A stretch of 33,728 bases of DNA from Bacteroidales bacterium. GTDB lineage: Bacteria; Bacteroidota; Bacteroidia; Bacteroidales; UBA932. The stretch spans positions 1 through 33,728 of the forward strand of contig JAFYEM010000061.1 in assembly GCA_017544265.1 (NCBI GenBank), given 5' to 3'. The notes under the pieces were generated by a model, which had not been told where the DNA came from, did no database searches, and saw only the letters and a program-made list of their open reading frames with translations. Position numbers and translations under genes: made by a program. Below, in pieces: positions 17,779-26,581 of this stretch; position 1 is the stretch's first letter, and each line of letters begins with the position of its first letter.

Positions 17779-19247
17779 AGTACATCAAAATCAATCCCGA
17801 CGACAACGTCGCGGTCGCTCTCCAGGACCTCGTCCGGGGGGAGGCCGTTGAGGGCGTAACCCTTCTGCAGGATGTCCCGAGGGGCCACAAGGTGGCCCTG
17901 AGGGACCTCGCTGCGGGCGACAATGTAATAAAATACGGTTTCCCCATCGGACATGTGACGGCCCCTGCGCCGGCTGGTTCCATGGTGGACCACAGTGTAA
18001 TCAAGACCAATCTTGAGGGCCTTCTGGAGTATTCTTATGCTCCTGCACTGAATGAAATCCCCGAAGCTCCCGCGAAGCGTACATTCAGGGGATACCGCCG
18101 CTCCGACGGTCAGGTTGGAATTCGCAACGAGATATGGGTGATACCTACGGTTGGCTGCGTCAACGGTATCTGCGAGAAGATTGTAAAGACCTTCCTTTCA
18201 GAAACTGAATTGCATGGCGTGGACGCCGTGGTGTGCTTTCCGCACAATTACGGCTGTTCCCAGCTCGGGGACGACCATGAGAACACCCGCACGGTGCTTG
18301 CCGATATGGTGCACCATCCCAATGCCGGGGGCGTGCTGGTGGTGAGCCTGGGCTGTGAAAACAATCAGCTGGACGCTTTCAGGCAGCTGGTGGGCCCGGT
18401 GGACGAAACCAGGGTAAGGATGTTCGCCTGCCAGAAAGTAGAGGACGAGATTGCCTACGGTTTGCAGATGCTCCGAGAAATCTATGCGATCGTCTGCCGC
18501 GATGAAAGGACCGTGGTTCCCGTGAGCGAACTTCGGGTCGGGCTTAAATGCGGCGGCTCCGACGGACTCAGCGGAATTACGGCGAATCCTCTGCTGGGTG
18601 TATTCTCCGACTGGATTGTCGCCCAGGGCGGAACCACGGTACTGACCGAGGTACCTGAAATGTTCGGTGCGGAAACCATTCTTATGAACCGCTGCCAGGA
18701 CAGGGCAACATTCGAGAAAACCGTCAGTCTCATCAATGATTTCAAGGAGTATTTCATGCGGCAGGGAATGCCTGTCTATGAGAATCCCTCCCCGGGAAAC
18801 AAGGCGGGGGGCATCTCCACCCTTGAAGAGAAGAGCCTCGGCTGCACCCAGAAATGCGGAAAGAGCCTGGTCCGAGGAGTTCTTCGCTACGGAGAACGCC
18901 TGAGCGTGAAGGGTTTGAATCTTCTGAGCGCACCCGGCAACGACCTTGTCGCCTCGACAGCCCTTGCCGCCTCCGGCTGCCAGATAGTGCTCTTCACTAC
19001 CGGACGCGGGACTCCCTTCGGGAGTTTCGTGCCCACCATGAAGATATCGACAAATACCCCTCTTGCCGAGGGAAAACCCAGATGGATAGACTTCAATGCC
19101 GGTGTGCTCGCCGAGGGTGAGCCTATGGAACAAGTCGCGTCCCGTTTCATTGATTTCACCCTTGCAGCCGCTTCAGGCGAACTCGTGAACAACGAGCGCA
19201 GCGGCATACGCGAGATCGCAATATTCAAAACAGGAGTAACACTTTAA
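17775..19247 (+). CDS. uxaA: Altronate dehydratase
   Basis: Dehydrates D-altronate to 2-keto-3-deoxygluconate (KDG), the third step of the galacturonate branch. The start is a TTG at 17775 overlapping the uxaC stop (TTGA). Homology supports it, because KYIKINPDDNVAVALQDL is the usual N-terminus of UxaA; no ATG lies close by. An N-terminal SAF domain (about 1-95) is followed by the UxaA catalytic domain with HNYGCSQLGDD, HPNAGGVLVVSLGCENNQ, KCGGSDGLSGITANPLLG and TGRGTPFGSFVPTMKI. The Cys residues in these motifs are typical metal ligands of the family. At 490 aa it is full length. The next gene, uxaB, follows after a 72-nt gap that contains a hairpin. Confidence 0.94.
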   Translation: MKYIKINPDDNVAVALQDLVRGEAVEGVTLLQDVPRGHKVALRDLAAGDNVIKYGFPIGHVTAPAPAGSMVDHSVIKTNLEGLLEYSYAPALNEIPEAPAKRTFRGYRRSDGQVGIRNEIWVIPTVGCVNGICEKIVKTFLSETELHGVDAVVCFPHNYGCSQLGDDHENTRTVLADMVHHPNAGGVLVVSLGCENNQLDAFRQLVGPVDETRVRMFACQKVEDEIAYGLQMLREIYAIVCRDERTVVPVSELRVGLKCGGSDGLSGITANPLLGVFSDWIVAQGGTTVLTEVPEMFGAETILMNRCQDRATFEKTVSLINDFKEYFMRQGMPVYENPSPGNKAGGISTLEEKSLGCTQKCGKSLVRGVLRYGERLSVKGLNLLSAPGNDLVASTALAASGCQIVLFTTGRGTPFGSFVPTMKISTNTPLAEGKPRWIDFNAGVLAEGEPMEQVASRFIDFTLAAASGELVNNERSGIREIAIFKTGVTL

Positions 19248-19271
19248 AATAATTATATGAAAACAAAAAGC

Positions 19272-19294
19272 CAAGGAGCAGGCCCTGGTCCTTG
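19272..19294 (+). other. Intergenic stem-loop between uxaA and uxaB
   Basis: CAAGGA (19272-19277) and CAG (19279-19281) pair with CTG (19285-19287) and TCCTTG (19289-19294) around one G/G mismatch and a GCC loop. The stem lies 25 nt before the uxaB ATG and is not followed by a T run, so it is more likely an mRNA processing or stability element than a terminator. It could be coincidental. Confidence 0.4.
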
Positions 19295-19319
19295 CGCTTA
19301 TAACAGAAAGCGAATAATT

Positions 19320-20762
19320 ATGGAAAGACTAAATCGTAAAACAGCGCCTCAGGCAAAGAGCTACACTGAAAAAGTCATTCAGTTCGGTGAGGGGAATTTC
19401 CTCCGTGCTTTCATCGACTGGATAATCTGGAAAACCAACCAGAAGACGGATTTCAACGGTTCTGTCGTGGTTGTCCAGCCCATCGAAAAGGGTATGGTCG
19501 AATGGCTCAATGAGCAGGACGGCCTGTATCATCTCAATCTCCAGGGCCTCCTGGACGGAAAGCCCGTGGACAGCGTGGATCTTATCGACGTGGTGTCCCG
19601 CGGCCTTAATCCCTATACTGATTTCAAGGCCTATCTCGCACTTGCGGAGCAGCCCGAGATTCGTTTCGTAATCTCCAATACCACCGAGGCAGGTATAGCC
19701 TTCGACCCTTCATGCCGCCTGGATGACGCCCCGGCCTCGTCCTATCCCGGGAAGCTGACCCAGCTGCTGTATCACCGCTGGGAACACTTCAAGGGAGCAA
19801 AGGACAAGGGACTTGTCATCTTCCCCTGCGAGCTTATCTTCGAAAACGGTAAGCATCTGAAAGAATGCATCCGCCAGTATATTGACATGTGGAACCTTGG
19901 ACCTGACTTTGCCGCGTGGTTTGAGGACGCCTGCGGGGTATATTCAACACTTGTGGACAGGATAGTCCCCGGATATCCCCGCGACAATGCCGCTGAACTC
20001 TGCGAGAGGGCCGGTTACGACGACCATCTTCTGGACAAGGCGGAGATTTTTCATCTCTGGGTTATCGAAGCTCCGAAGGAAGTGGCCGAGGAGTTCCCTG
20101 CTGACAAGGCGGGCCTGAACGTGCTGTTCGTGCCTTCCGAGGCCCCTTATCACGAGAGGAAGGTTACACTTCTGAACGGTCCGCATACCGTTCTTTCGCC
20201 GGTCGGCTATCTCAGCGGGCTCAATACGGTGAAGGAATGCTGCGAGGATCCCGAAATTGGTGCATTTGTGCGCAAGGTCATGTTCGAGGAACTGCTTCCT
20301 ACTCTGAATCTCCCCCAGGATGAATTGCTCAAGTTCGCCAACGATGTTATGGACCGCTTCCGCAATCCTTTCGTCAAGCACTTCGTGACTTCCATCATGC
20401 TCAACTCCTTCCCCAAATTCAAGACCCGCGACCTCCCCGGTCTGAAGACCTATCTGGAACGCAAGGGAGAGCTTCCCAAAGGCCTGGTTCTCGGTCTTGC
20501 CGCCATCTGCACCTACTACAAGGGCGGAAAGAGGGGAGAGGACGAGATCGTTCCCAATGACGATCCGAAGATCATGGAGCTTCTGAAGAATCTCTGGGCA
20601 GTTGGTGATGTGCGCAAGGTCGCCGAAGGTGTTCTTGCGGAAAAGTACATCTGGGACGAGGACCTCAACGCCATTCCCGGCCTCACCGGGCTCCTGGCAT
20701 CTGACCTCGAACTGATTCAGTCCCGGGGTATGCGTGCAGCTGTTGAATCCATCATTTTGTAA
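19320..20762 (+). CDS. uxaB: Tagaturonate reductase (altronate oxidoreductase)
   Basis: NADH-dependent reduction of D-tagaturonate to D-altronate, linking UxaC to UxaA. Polyol-specific long-chain dehydrogenase (mannitol dehydrogenase family) of 480 aa. The ATG at 19320 (MERLNRKTAPQAKSY) gives the usual N-terminus. An upstream in-frame ATG at 19257 would add 21 residues (KTKSQGAGPGPCAY) that overlap the hairpin and look non-coding. The Rossmann signature VIQFGEGNFLRAF is followed by VISNTTEAGIAFDPS, the substrate-domain KVTLLNGPHTVLSPVGYLSG (with the catalytic-region Lys and Asn-Gly-x-His) and NPFVKHFVTSIMLNSFPKF. UxuB (fructuronate reductase) is related, but this length and the operon partners favour UxaB. 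Confidence 0.93.
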   Translation: MERLNRKTAPQAKSYTEKVIQFGEGNFLRAFIDWIIWKTNQKTDFNGSVVVVQPIEKGMVEWLNEQDGLYHLNLQGLLDGKPVDSVDLIDVVSRGLNPYTDFKAYLALAEQPEIRFVISNTTEAGIAFDPSCRLDDAPASSYPGKLTQLLYHRWEHFKGAKDKGLVIFPCELIFENGKHLKECIRQYIDMWNLGPDFAAWFEDACGVYSTLVDRIVPGYPRDNAAELCERAGYDDHLLDKAEIFHLWVIEAPKEVAEEFPADKAGLNVLFVPSEAPYHERKVTLLNGPHTVLSPVGYLSGLNTVKECCEDPEIGAFVRKVMFEELLPTLNLPQDELLKFANDVMDRFRNPFVKHFVTSIMLNSFPKFKTRDLPGLKTYLERKGELPKGLVLGLAAICTYYKGGKRGEDEIVPNDDPKIMELLKNLWAVGDVRKVAEGVLAEKYIWDEDLNAIPGLTGLLASDLELIQSRGMRAAVESIIL

Positions 20763-20786
20763 AATAAAAAATACAATGTATATTTG
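20756..20786 (+). promoter_or_regulatory. Promoter of the hexuronate transporter gene
   Basis: TTTG (20756-20759), a 19-nt spacer and TATATTTG (20779-20786) form a perfect Bacteroidota promoter. The -33 box lies inside the last codons of uxaB, and exuT starts 36 nt after the -7 box. The transporter can therefore be expressed separately from the long operon upstream. Confidence 0.8.
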
Positions 20787-20821
20787 ACTGTTGCCATGTA
20801 TTTTTTGTTCTTTACAATAAT

Positions 20822-22276
20822 ATGAGTACACAGAAAAAACTTATGACAAACTGGCGCTGGTGGATATGCAGCCTGCTGTTTGTCGCCACGACTGTGAATT
20901 ACCTGGACCGTCAGGTACTTTCCCTGACCTATGAGGAATTCATCAAACCAGAGTTCCATTGGACTGACGCTAATTATGGAACCATCACCTCTTTCTTCTC
21001 CATCTTTTACGCCATCGCCTGCCTCTTCGCCGGCAAGTTCGTGGACTGGATGGGAACTAAGAAAGGCTATCTCATTTCCATCGGAGTGTGGTCCCTGGGT
21101 GCCGTGATGCACGCCGGCTGCGGAATCGCTACAACATGGTTTGTCAGCGACATAGACTCCGTGGCAGCTCTCAGAGCTGTTCAGGCAGGGTCCAACGTGG
21201 CCCTTGCCGTTTCGACCACCTCAGTCTTCCTCTTCCTGCTGTGCCGTGGCATCCTGGCGCTCGGTGAAGCAGGAAACTTCCCCGCAGCCATCAAGGTGAC
21301 GGCCGAATACTTCCCGAAGAAGGACAGGGCATTCGCTACTTCCATTTTCAATGCCGGAGCTTCGGTGGGCGCTCTCGCCGCTCCGCTCTGCATCCCTCCG
21401 CTGGCGAAGGCTTTCGGATGGGAATGGGCTTTCATAATCATCGGCGGCCTGGGCTTCATCTGGATGTTCTTCTGGCAGTTCATGTATGAAAAGCCGGAGA
21501 AATCGCCACGAGTCGGAGAGGCTGAATTGGAGTATATCCATTCTGATGATGCCGCTGAAGCTGCTGAGAAGGCTGCAATAGCCTCCGAAAAGAGCATACC
21601 TATGATCAAGTGTTTCCGTTACAGGCAAACATGGGCTTTCATCACCGGAAAATTCTTCACGGACGGCGTATGGTGGTTCTTCCTCTTCTGGGCACCATCC
21701 TATTTCAGCAACCAGTTCCACGCCCCGGCCACTTCCGGGCTCGGTCAGGGATTGATTTTCACTCTCTATGCGATTGTGACGGTGATTTCCATTTTCGGCG
21801 GCTATCTTCCGAAATTATTCGTGGAGAGAAAGGGTATGCATCCCTACAGCGGACGTATGCTAGCCATGCTGATTTTTGCATTCTTCCCGATTGCGGCCCT
21901 CTTCGCCCAGCCTCTTGGCGTCAGTTTCAACACTCCCTGGTGGCCAGCCATACTCATCGGCCTCGCCGGTGCAGGACATCAGGCCTGGAGTGCCAACCTC
22001 TTCTCCACTATCGGGGACATGTTCCCCAAGAGCACCATTGCGACCATAACCGGAATAGGTGCGATGGCGGGTGGAATCGGGTCTATGATAATCCAGAAGG
22101 CAGCCGGCAACCTCTTCACCTATGCTGAAAGCCAGGGCGCCGCATTCACCTTCCTTGGTTTCGAAGGCAAGCCTGCTGGCTATTTCATTATGTTCTGCTT
22201 CTGCGGTCTGGCATACCTGACTGCATGGGTAATAATGAAATCTCTCGTGCCCAAGTATAAACCTGTCGAGGTATGA
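20822..22276 (+). CDS. exuT: MFS hexuronate transporter (ExuT-like, anion:cation symporter family)
   Basis: Inner-membrane importer for galacturonate and/or glucuronate, probably by proton symport. About 12 hydrophobic helices are visible in 484 residues. The family start WRWWICSLLFVATTVNYLDR is the conserved TM1 end of ACS-family transporters. FAGKFVDWMGTKKGY is the MFS loop 2-3 motif, and GILALGEAGNFPAAIKVTAE is typical TM4-5 of ExuT/GudP-type proteins. A cytoplasmic loop (about 225-265) carries acidic and Ala-rich sequence. It sits directly after uxaCAB, so monomeric uronate is the best substrate guess; glucuronate or other sugar acids are alternatives. It converges on the DUF4861 gene across a shared terminator-like hairpin. 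Confidence 0.9.
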   Translation: MSTQKKLMTNWRWWICSLLFVATTVNYLDRQVLSLTYEEFIKPEFHWTDANYGTITSFFSIFYAIACLFAGKFVDWMGTKKGYLISIGVWSLGAVMHAGCGIATTWFVSDIDSVAALRAVQAGSNVALAVSTTSVFLFLLCRGILALGEAGNFPAAIKVTAEYFPKKDRAFATSIFNAGASVGALAAPLCIPPLAKAFGWEWAFIIIGGLGFIWMFFWQFMYEKPEKSPRVGEAELEYIHSDDAAEAAEKAAIASEKSIPMIKCFRYRQTWAFITGKFFTDGVWWFFLFWAPSYFSNQFHAPATSGLGQGLIFTLYAIVTVISIFGGYLPKLFVERKGMHPYSGRMLAMLIFAFFPIAALFAQPLGVSFNTPWWPAILIGLAGAGHQAWSANLFSTIGDMFPKSTIATITGIGAMAGGIGSMIIQKAAGNLFTYAESQGAAFTFLGFEGKPAGYFIMFCFCGLAYLTAWVIMKSLVPKYKPVEV

Positions 22277-22356
22277 CGGCAAGCAGAGCTATGGACTCGT
22301 CTATGAGGATGACCAGACCGAAGTCAGCGGCCATAGCGATTGCGCTAAAAAACTAA

Positions 22357-22387
22357 CTGGAGCAGAGGCGTCAGCCTTCTCCTCCAG
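22357..22387. terminator. Probable bidirectional terminator between convergent operons
   Basis: CTGGAG (22357-22362) pairs with CTCCAG (22382-22387), with an inner AGGC/GCCT extension and a GTCA loop. It lies in the 133-nt gap between the exuT stop and the DUF4861 stop. T-rich flanks are modest on both strands (upstream CTAAAAAACTAA gives Ts on the minus transcript), which suits termination of the - operon best. Nothing else is clearly supported in this gap. Confidence 0.55.
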
Positions 22388-22409
22388 CAGTATTATATTC
22401 GGCTGGTAA

Positions 22410-23258
22410 TTACTTCGCCAGAGCGAACCAGTCCCCGGAAGTCTTGATGTTGCCCTTCGACCAGCATGAGCCGAAACGGTAGCGGAGAGCCTCTCCGGGG
22501 GCTATGGTTTTAATGAGCAGGGCGTGGTCCAGTTCTTCGGAAACAATCAGCTCTTCGGCGCCGGGAAGAATGACGGCGACTCCAAGCATCCCGTCCTCGG
22601 GTTCAATGCTCTGGTCCGAAGCTTTTTCCCAGATGGCATAGCTTGACGGAGTCTCAGAAGCGGCTTCAATGGTATTCTGCGCTGAGTGCAGTTTGATTCC
22701 TGCAGCTATACTGAGGGAGTCAGTACCGGTAAAGCTGTAGTAGTCCGCAACATCCGCGAAATATGAGTCCTCAGACAGGGTGACTTCCTTGCGGAGGCAT
22801 ACCTTTATCCCTTCCGCGGCTTCCCATTCCGGATATTCCAGGGCAAAAGAAACCTTTCCGGGTTCCTGGACAAGAATCTCCGATGAACGGTAATTGGTAG
22901 CCGGATAGCAGATGCGTCCGTCGATAAAGGGAGCAGAAGCTCCGCCGCCGAGGGAAACAGCCACTTTGTAGCAGTCTTTGCCGCCGTGGTCGTGGTGGTA
23001 GTAGTCGGGGCTCTTCTGAGCCTCGGCGTACCAGCTGTCAGCGACCAGCGCGCCGGGAAGTTTCACCCAGATGTCGATTCCCGGGGATGTGGGATTGCCT
23101 TCGAGGGCCTTTCCGTAGAAACGTCCGGCAACCAGGTTGTTTTCAAACACGAAATCATCGGCACGTTCCGGCACGGCGCGTGCCATTACTTTTACCTCGG
23201 GGGCGCTCTTGCATGCAAACAGCAGCGGCAGGGCGAGTAAAATCAGATACTTTTTCAT
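22410..23258 (-). CDS. DUF4861 family lipoprotein
   Basis: Lipoprotein of 282 aa (lipobox LLFAC, Cys16, then KSAPEV) matching the DUF4861 family by overall pattern: GIDIWVKLPGALVADSWY, a His-rich YYHHDHGGKDCYKV segment, GRICYPATNYRSSEIL, and a C-terminal GEALRYRFGSCW. It has an all-beta, aldose-epimerase-like appearance, but I do not recognise an experimentally fixed activity. It is the last gene of the kdg-kdu operon, overlapping kduI by 4 nt, so a role in handling uronates or their unsaturated derivatives in the periplasm is a reasonable inference. The HHDH cluster is a candidate metal or active site. Alternatives are sugar binding or mutarotation. Confidence 0.75.
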   Translation of the reverse strand: MKKYLILLALPLLFACKSAPEVKVMARAVPERADDFVFENNLVAGRFYGKALEGNPTSPGIDIWVKLPGALVADSWYAEAQKSPDYYHHDHGGKDCYKVAVSLGGGASAPFIDGRICYPATNYRSSEILVQEPGKVSFALEYPEWEAAEGIKVCLRKEVTLSEDSYFADVADYYSFTGTDSLSIAAGIKLHSAQNTIEAASETPSSYAIWEKASDQSIEPEDGMLGVAVILPGAEELIVSEELDHALLIKTIAPGEALRYRFGSCWSKGNIKTSGDWFALAK

Positions 23259-24097
23259 TTCAAATCAGTTGTGGCGCACCAGTCCATGTCATTATAGTCG
23301 TCATTTTCTCCGCACATTCCCCAGATGAAGGTATAGTTGCGGGTAGCGCAGGCGCTGTGGATGCTCCACTGTGGAGAGATCACAGCCTGTTCGTTATGCA
23401 TCCAGATGTGGCGCGTCTCCTGGGGCTGTCCCATAAAGTGGCAGACTGCGGCATCCTCGGGAAGGTCGAAATAGAAATAGACCTCCATGCGGCGGTCATG
23501 GGTGTGGGCCGGCATGGTGTTCCAGGTGCTTCCCGGTGCGAGTTCGGTCATACCCATCTGGAGCTGGCAGCAGGGAACGACTTCCTTGACCAGCAGGCGG
23601 TTGATTGTGCGCTCGTTGCTTTCCTCCAGTGAACCCAGATGCATTACGACCGCATCTTTCTTCGAGACCTTTTTTATTCCGGTTTCGCGGTGTGCGGTCG
23701 CGGAATTGAAGTAGAAATGCGCAGGAGCGTTCTTGTCTATGCTTTTGAAAGACACGTGCCGGTCGCCGCGGCCGATGTAGATAGCCTCTTTGTGGGGAAT
23801 CGTGAACTCCTCGTCGCCGATTTTGACTATGCCTTCGCCGCCGACATTGATTATGCCCAATTCGCGGCGGGAGGTGAAAAATTCGCTGCGGAGAATCTCC
23901 GGAGGAGTGAGGACGAGTTCCTCGTCCACGGGAACTGCGCCGCCTGCAATGATGCGGTCGAACATAGAATAGACCATATTTATCTCGTCTTTTACCATCA
24001 GGTTTTCAACGAGATAATGTTTCCGCAGAGTCGCGGTGTCATAGTGTTTCGCATCGTCCTGGTGGGACGGGTAGCGAACTTCGCAATTTATTCTCAT
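23255..24097 (-). CDS. kduI: 5-keto-4-deoxyuronate isomerase (4-deoxy-L-threo-5-hexosulose-uronate ketol-isomerase)
   Basis: Converts 5-keto-4-deoxyuronate, which forms spontaneously from unsaturated galacturonate, into 2,5-diketo-3-deoxygluconate. Cupin enzyme of 280 aa, the usual length. The N-terminus ([20 protein letters not shown]) and [12 protein letters not shown] are typical. The zinc site is visible as [15 protein letters not shown] (His198, His200, Glu205), with a further His expected in [13 protein letters not shown]. The next enzyme of this route, KduD, is not found in the window, so the pathway must be completed elsewhere. It overlaps the GT2 gene upstream and the DUF4861 gene downstream by 4 nt each. 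Confidence 0.96.
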   Translation of the reverse strand: MRINCEVRYPSHQDDAKHYDTATLRKHYLVENLMVKDEINMVYSMFDRIIAGGAVPVDEELVLTPPEILRSEFFTSRRELGIINVGGEGIVKIGDEEFTIPHKEAIYIGRGDRHVSFKSIDKNAPAHFYFNSATAHRETGIKKVSKKDAVVMHLGSLEESNERTINRLLVKEVVPCCQLQMGMTELAPGSTWNTMPAHTHDRRMEVYFYFDLPEDAAVCHFMGQPQETRHIWMHNEQAVISPQWSIHSACATRNYTFIWGMCGENDDYNDMDWCATTDLK

Positions 24098-25491
24098 ATA
24101 GCTTTTTTTGAATTTAGTGCTTGACGTGCTTTAAGTTCCCAAGTGCGGATGCGGTCCTTGTAATAATTATTCGCATTGACCTTCTCTATGGAAAGGTCGC
24201 TGTCCGAGTTGCCTTCCCAGCGGCGGCAGTTGTACAATACGTCCCAGATGCGGCCTATTTTGTAGTGGCGGCTGATGCGGAGTCCAAGGGCATAGTCCTC
24301 TCCATACTTGGTGGTCGGGAAGTTGAGTTCCCTCAGAAGCGGCACCCAGAAGCCTCTGGGGGCGCCGAGGCCGTTGACGCGAAGGGCGTTGTTGCGCCCG
24401 TTCCCGGGAGTCCATTCGCGGTGCTCCACCACGAACGGCGGCAGTGGCTTTCCGTTGAAATCAGTAATTGCGTAGCAGCCTATGACCATGGCCGCGCGCT
24501 GCTCCCTGAAAGCATCTACGAACTTCTGGACCGTGTCCGTCCCGCTATAGACATCGTCAGAGTCCAGCTGGATGGCGAAGCGGCCGCAGAGAGGATGGTG
24601 TATGGCGGCGTTCCAGTTGCCGCCGATTGCGTGCCAGGATGGATCCTGGGCGATATAGACAAGTCGCGGATCGTCTGCGAACGAACGGATTATGTCTATG
24701 GTGCCGTCGATGGAGTTGTCATCGACCACTATCACATTGAAAGGGAAATCAGTCTTCTGTGAGAGCGCCGAACGGATGGCGTCCGCAATGGTTTTCGCCC
24801 TGTTCTTGCAGGGGATGACGACGGACGCCTCCACGGGAAATTCACCCTCGAGAGGGTTTATCCGACGGAATGACCTCGGACCGAGATACGCTCCCACGGC
24901 CTTAAGGTGCGCAGTGACTGCGTCTTCCATTTCAATCTGGGAGCGGCGGTTTTTCGGATCCACATAGTCAAACTGCTTCTCCCCTGATGTGCGAAGGTCA
25001 GTTTCAATCTCGTAATACAGGAATTCGCTGACATGATCTATCCTGCCGAGCCGGGAAAGGCGCAGCCTCAGGTCATACAGGCCGGCGGCCATATAGTCCT
25101 TGTCCATCTCTCCGGCGGCCTTCCTTAAAGCGTCGCGGCGGATAAGAAGAAGGGCGCCGAAGTCGAAGTCGTCACGAAGCGAACCCTCCTGATAGTCTAT
25201 GACAGGAGCCGGCTGGGTTATTCCCCCCTTGGTGATGAAGCGGTCTGAATAGAGCATCACCGCCTTTGTGTCGGCGGCAATCTGAAGCAGCCTTTCCAGC
25301 GAGTAGGAAACCAGTTTCAGGCTGTCCTGGCGTGTAAATAGCAGAATGTAGGGGGCTTTCGCATCCCTGGCTATGGTCTTGATGGTGGCGGTCGCGCTCA
25401 TGGGCGTTTCCACCATGGTTACTCTCCGTACAGGCTTTTCTTTTAGCAGCGGTGCGGCATCCAGCCCGGCGGGAATATAGGCGTCAATCAT
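24094..25491 (-). CDS. Two-domain GT2-family glycosyltransferase
   Basis: Protein of 465 aa with two GT-A-like regions and no signal peptide or clear membrane helix, so it is cytoplasmic. The N-terminal half (about 1-215) has a degenerate fold ([38 protein letters not shown]). The C-terminal half (about 218-400) is a canonical GT2 domain with [33 protein letters not shown], the metal-binding QLDSDD and [12 protein letters not shown]. It presumably transfers a sugar from a nucleotide donor to a cell-envelope acceptor, but donor and acceptor cannot be read. Its place inside a uronate-catabolic operon, overlapping both neighbours by 4 nt, is unexpected. It may instead belong functionally with the two DUF4230 genes just upstream. 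Confidence 0.88.
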   Translation of the reverse strand: MIDAYIPAGLDAAPLLKEKPVRRVTMVETPMSATATIKTIARDAKAPYILLFTRQDSLKLVSYSLERLLQIAADTKAVMLYSDRFITKGGITQPAPVIDYQEGSLRDDFDFGALLLIRRDALRKAAGEMDKDYMAAGLYDLRLRLSRLGRIDHVSEFLYYEIETDLRTSGEKQFDYVDPKNRRSQIEMEDAVTAHLKAVGAYLGPRSFRRINPLEGEFPVEASVVIPCKNRAKTIADAIRSALSQKTDFPFNVIVVDDNSIDGTIDIIRSFADDPRLVYIAQDPSWHAIGGNWNAAIHHPLCGRFAIQLDSDDVYSGTDTVQKFVDAFREQRAAMVIGCYAITDFNGKPLPPFVVEHREWTPGNGRNNALRVNGLGAPRGFWVPLLRELNFPTTKYGEDYALGLRISRHYKIGRIWDVLYNCRRWEGNSDSDLSIEKVNANNYYKDRIRTWELKARQALNSKKAI

Positions 25492-26069
25492 TTGAATTCA
25501 ATTTTAACATCCCTGAATCCGAGGACCTTGCAGATATGGAAGAGATTTGAACGGGCGGACAGTTCCGCAGAGGCGAGAATGCCGTTTTCAAGTGCATTTT
25601 CCCGCAAAGTGTCATAGGCCTTCTGCATTACATCCACGGACTGCTCATGCAGCCATTTGCCCTTCTCCACAAGAGTCTCCACGTCCTGCTGGCGGACAAT
25701 TGTTTCCAGTATTATCGCATGGGGAAGCCGGAGTGTCAGTACATTGTCTGCCACTTTTATGTCTTCCGGAACAGCTTCTTTGAGGTTGAATCCGGCCCTG
25801 ACGGTTCCCTTGACACTTTTAATCAGGTAACTCTTTGTGAGGTGGGGCGTCCTGTCGTCGGTGAAGACAATCTCCCCGGAAGCGTCCCGGCTGGTCTTCA
25901 CGAGGAGTTCCTCGTAGTAGCGTGCGGTAGTGAGCTCACCGATTTTGTGAATCTCCTCCACTATGTTGTCGGTGGATTCAATCCTGATACGCCGTGCCCG
26001 TTCGCGCAGCCATATTGCCGCGACCACCGCCGCAAGGACGATAATTATCAGAACAAGAAGCGTTTTCAT
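25488..26069 (-). CDS. DUF4230 protein with N-terminal membrane anchor
   Basis: Protein of 193 aa with one N-terminal transmembrane helix (about residues 2-21, [17 protein letters not shown]) followed by a basic stop-transfer RERARR. A DUF4230-type domain covers the rest ([46 protein letters not shown]). DUF4230 proteins are common in Bacteroidota and some Firmicutes; their function is unknown to me. The opening residues of the domain, just after the helix, suggest that it faces the periplasm. It lies in tandem with a second DUF4230 gene that lacks the anchor, with 4-nt overlaps on both sides. A pair of one anchored and one soluble copy suggests a hetero-oligomer, which is inference. Confidence 0.85.
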   Translation of the reverse strand: MKTLLVLIIIVLAAVVAAIWLRERARRIRIESTDNIVEEIHKIGELTTARYYEELLVKTSRDASGEIVFTDDRTPHLTKSYLIKSVKGTVRAGFNLKEAVPEDIKVADNVLTLRLPHAIILETIVRQQDVETLVEKGKWLHEQSVDVMQKAYDTLRENALENGILASAELSARSNLFHICKVLGFRDVKIEFK

Positions 26070-26581
26070 TTGAACTCAATGTCTATATCGGTGAAACCTG
26101 CGCCGCTCAGAAGGGTGCGGAGTATCTCTTCGGCCCCTCTTTCGGCATCATCCAGAATACCGACGCTGCGGATAAGTTCGCGGTCGTTGTATATATCGTC
26201 TTCGGCCTGGCGCAGAAAGTCGTTTCGCTCTGCATCAGTGAAATCGCTGCGGAACAGACCCACACCGTACCATTCCTCCACGACTTCTTCCGGGGGGATG
26301 TTGAAGCTGAGCACTTCCGCGTGCGGAAGGGTGATTTTGACGCTGCTGCGACGGATATCGACCTTGACATTGTCTTCGGAGAATCCTTCGAGGCGGATTC
26401 CGGCCTTGAGCGTCGCCAGGCAGGTCATCACTATGGTCCTGCTGCCGATTTTATAGAACTCACCCTTGTCGTTGGCTTTGACGACCTTGCGGATTTTACA
26501 CTCCACGGTACCGAGTTCCGCCATTTCAGTTACCTTGGCGACCCGGTCGCGGATCTGCGCTTTTGTCCAGTTTTTAAGCAT
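26066..26581 (-). CDS. DUF4230 protein, no membrane anchor
   Basis: Protein of 171 aa, related to the following gene: both contain the ELxTxxxxxxKVVKA/[15 protein letters not shown] region, an AGxxLxxxxxDNVKV segment and an LPHA(E/I)xL motif, and both end in (D)IEFK. It lacks the N-terminal helix of its neighbour, starting MLKNWTKAQIRDRVAKV, so it is predicted cytoplasmic unless a start further upstream is used. It overlaps the end of kdgA by 8 nt and the next DUF4230 gene by 4 nt. Function unknown; its location implies co-expression with the KDG pathway. Confidence 0.8.
   Translation of the reverse strand: MLKNWTKAQIRDRVAKVTEMAELGTVECKIRKVVKANDKGEFYKIGSRTIVMTCLATLKAGIRLEGFSEDNVKVDIRRSSVKITLPHAEVLSFNIPPEEVVEEWYGVGLFRSDFTDAERNDFLRQAEDDIYNDRELIRSVGILDDAERGAEEILRTLLSGAGFTDIDIEFK

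Noticed and set aside
19257-19319. Longer start for uxaB (ATG at 19257)
   Set aside because: The extra 21 residues are low-complexity and coincide with a hairpin; the family N-terminus begins at 19320.
22270-22409. Open frame after exuT reading RYDGKQSYGLVYEDDQTEV and ending at a stop near 22409, like a gene fragment
   Set aside because: It has no start, no recognised homology, and it runs through the probable terminator hairpin; at most a faint remnant.
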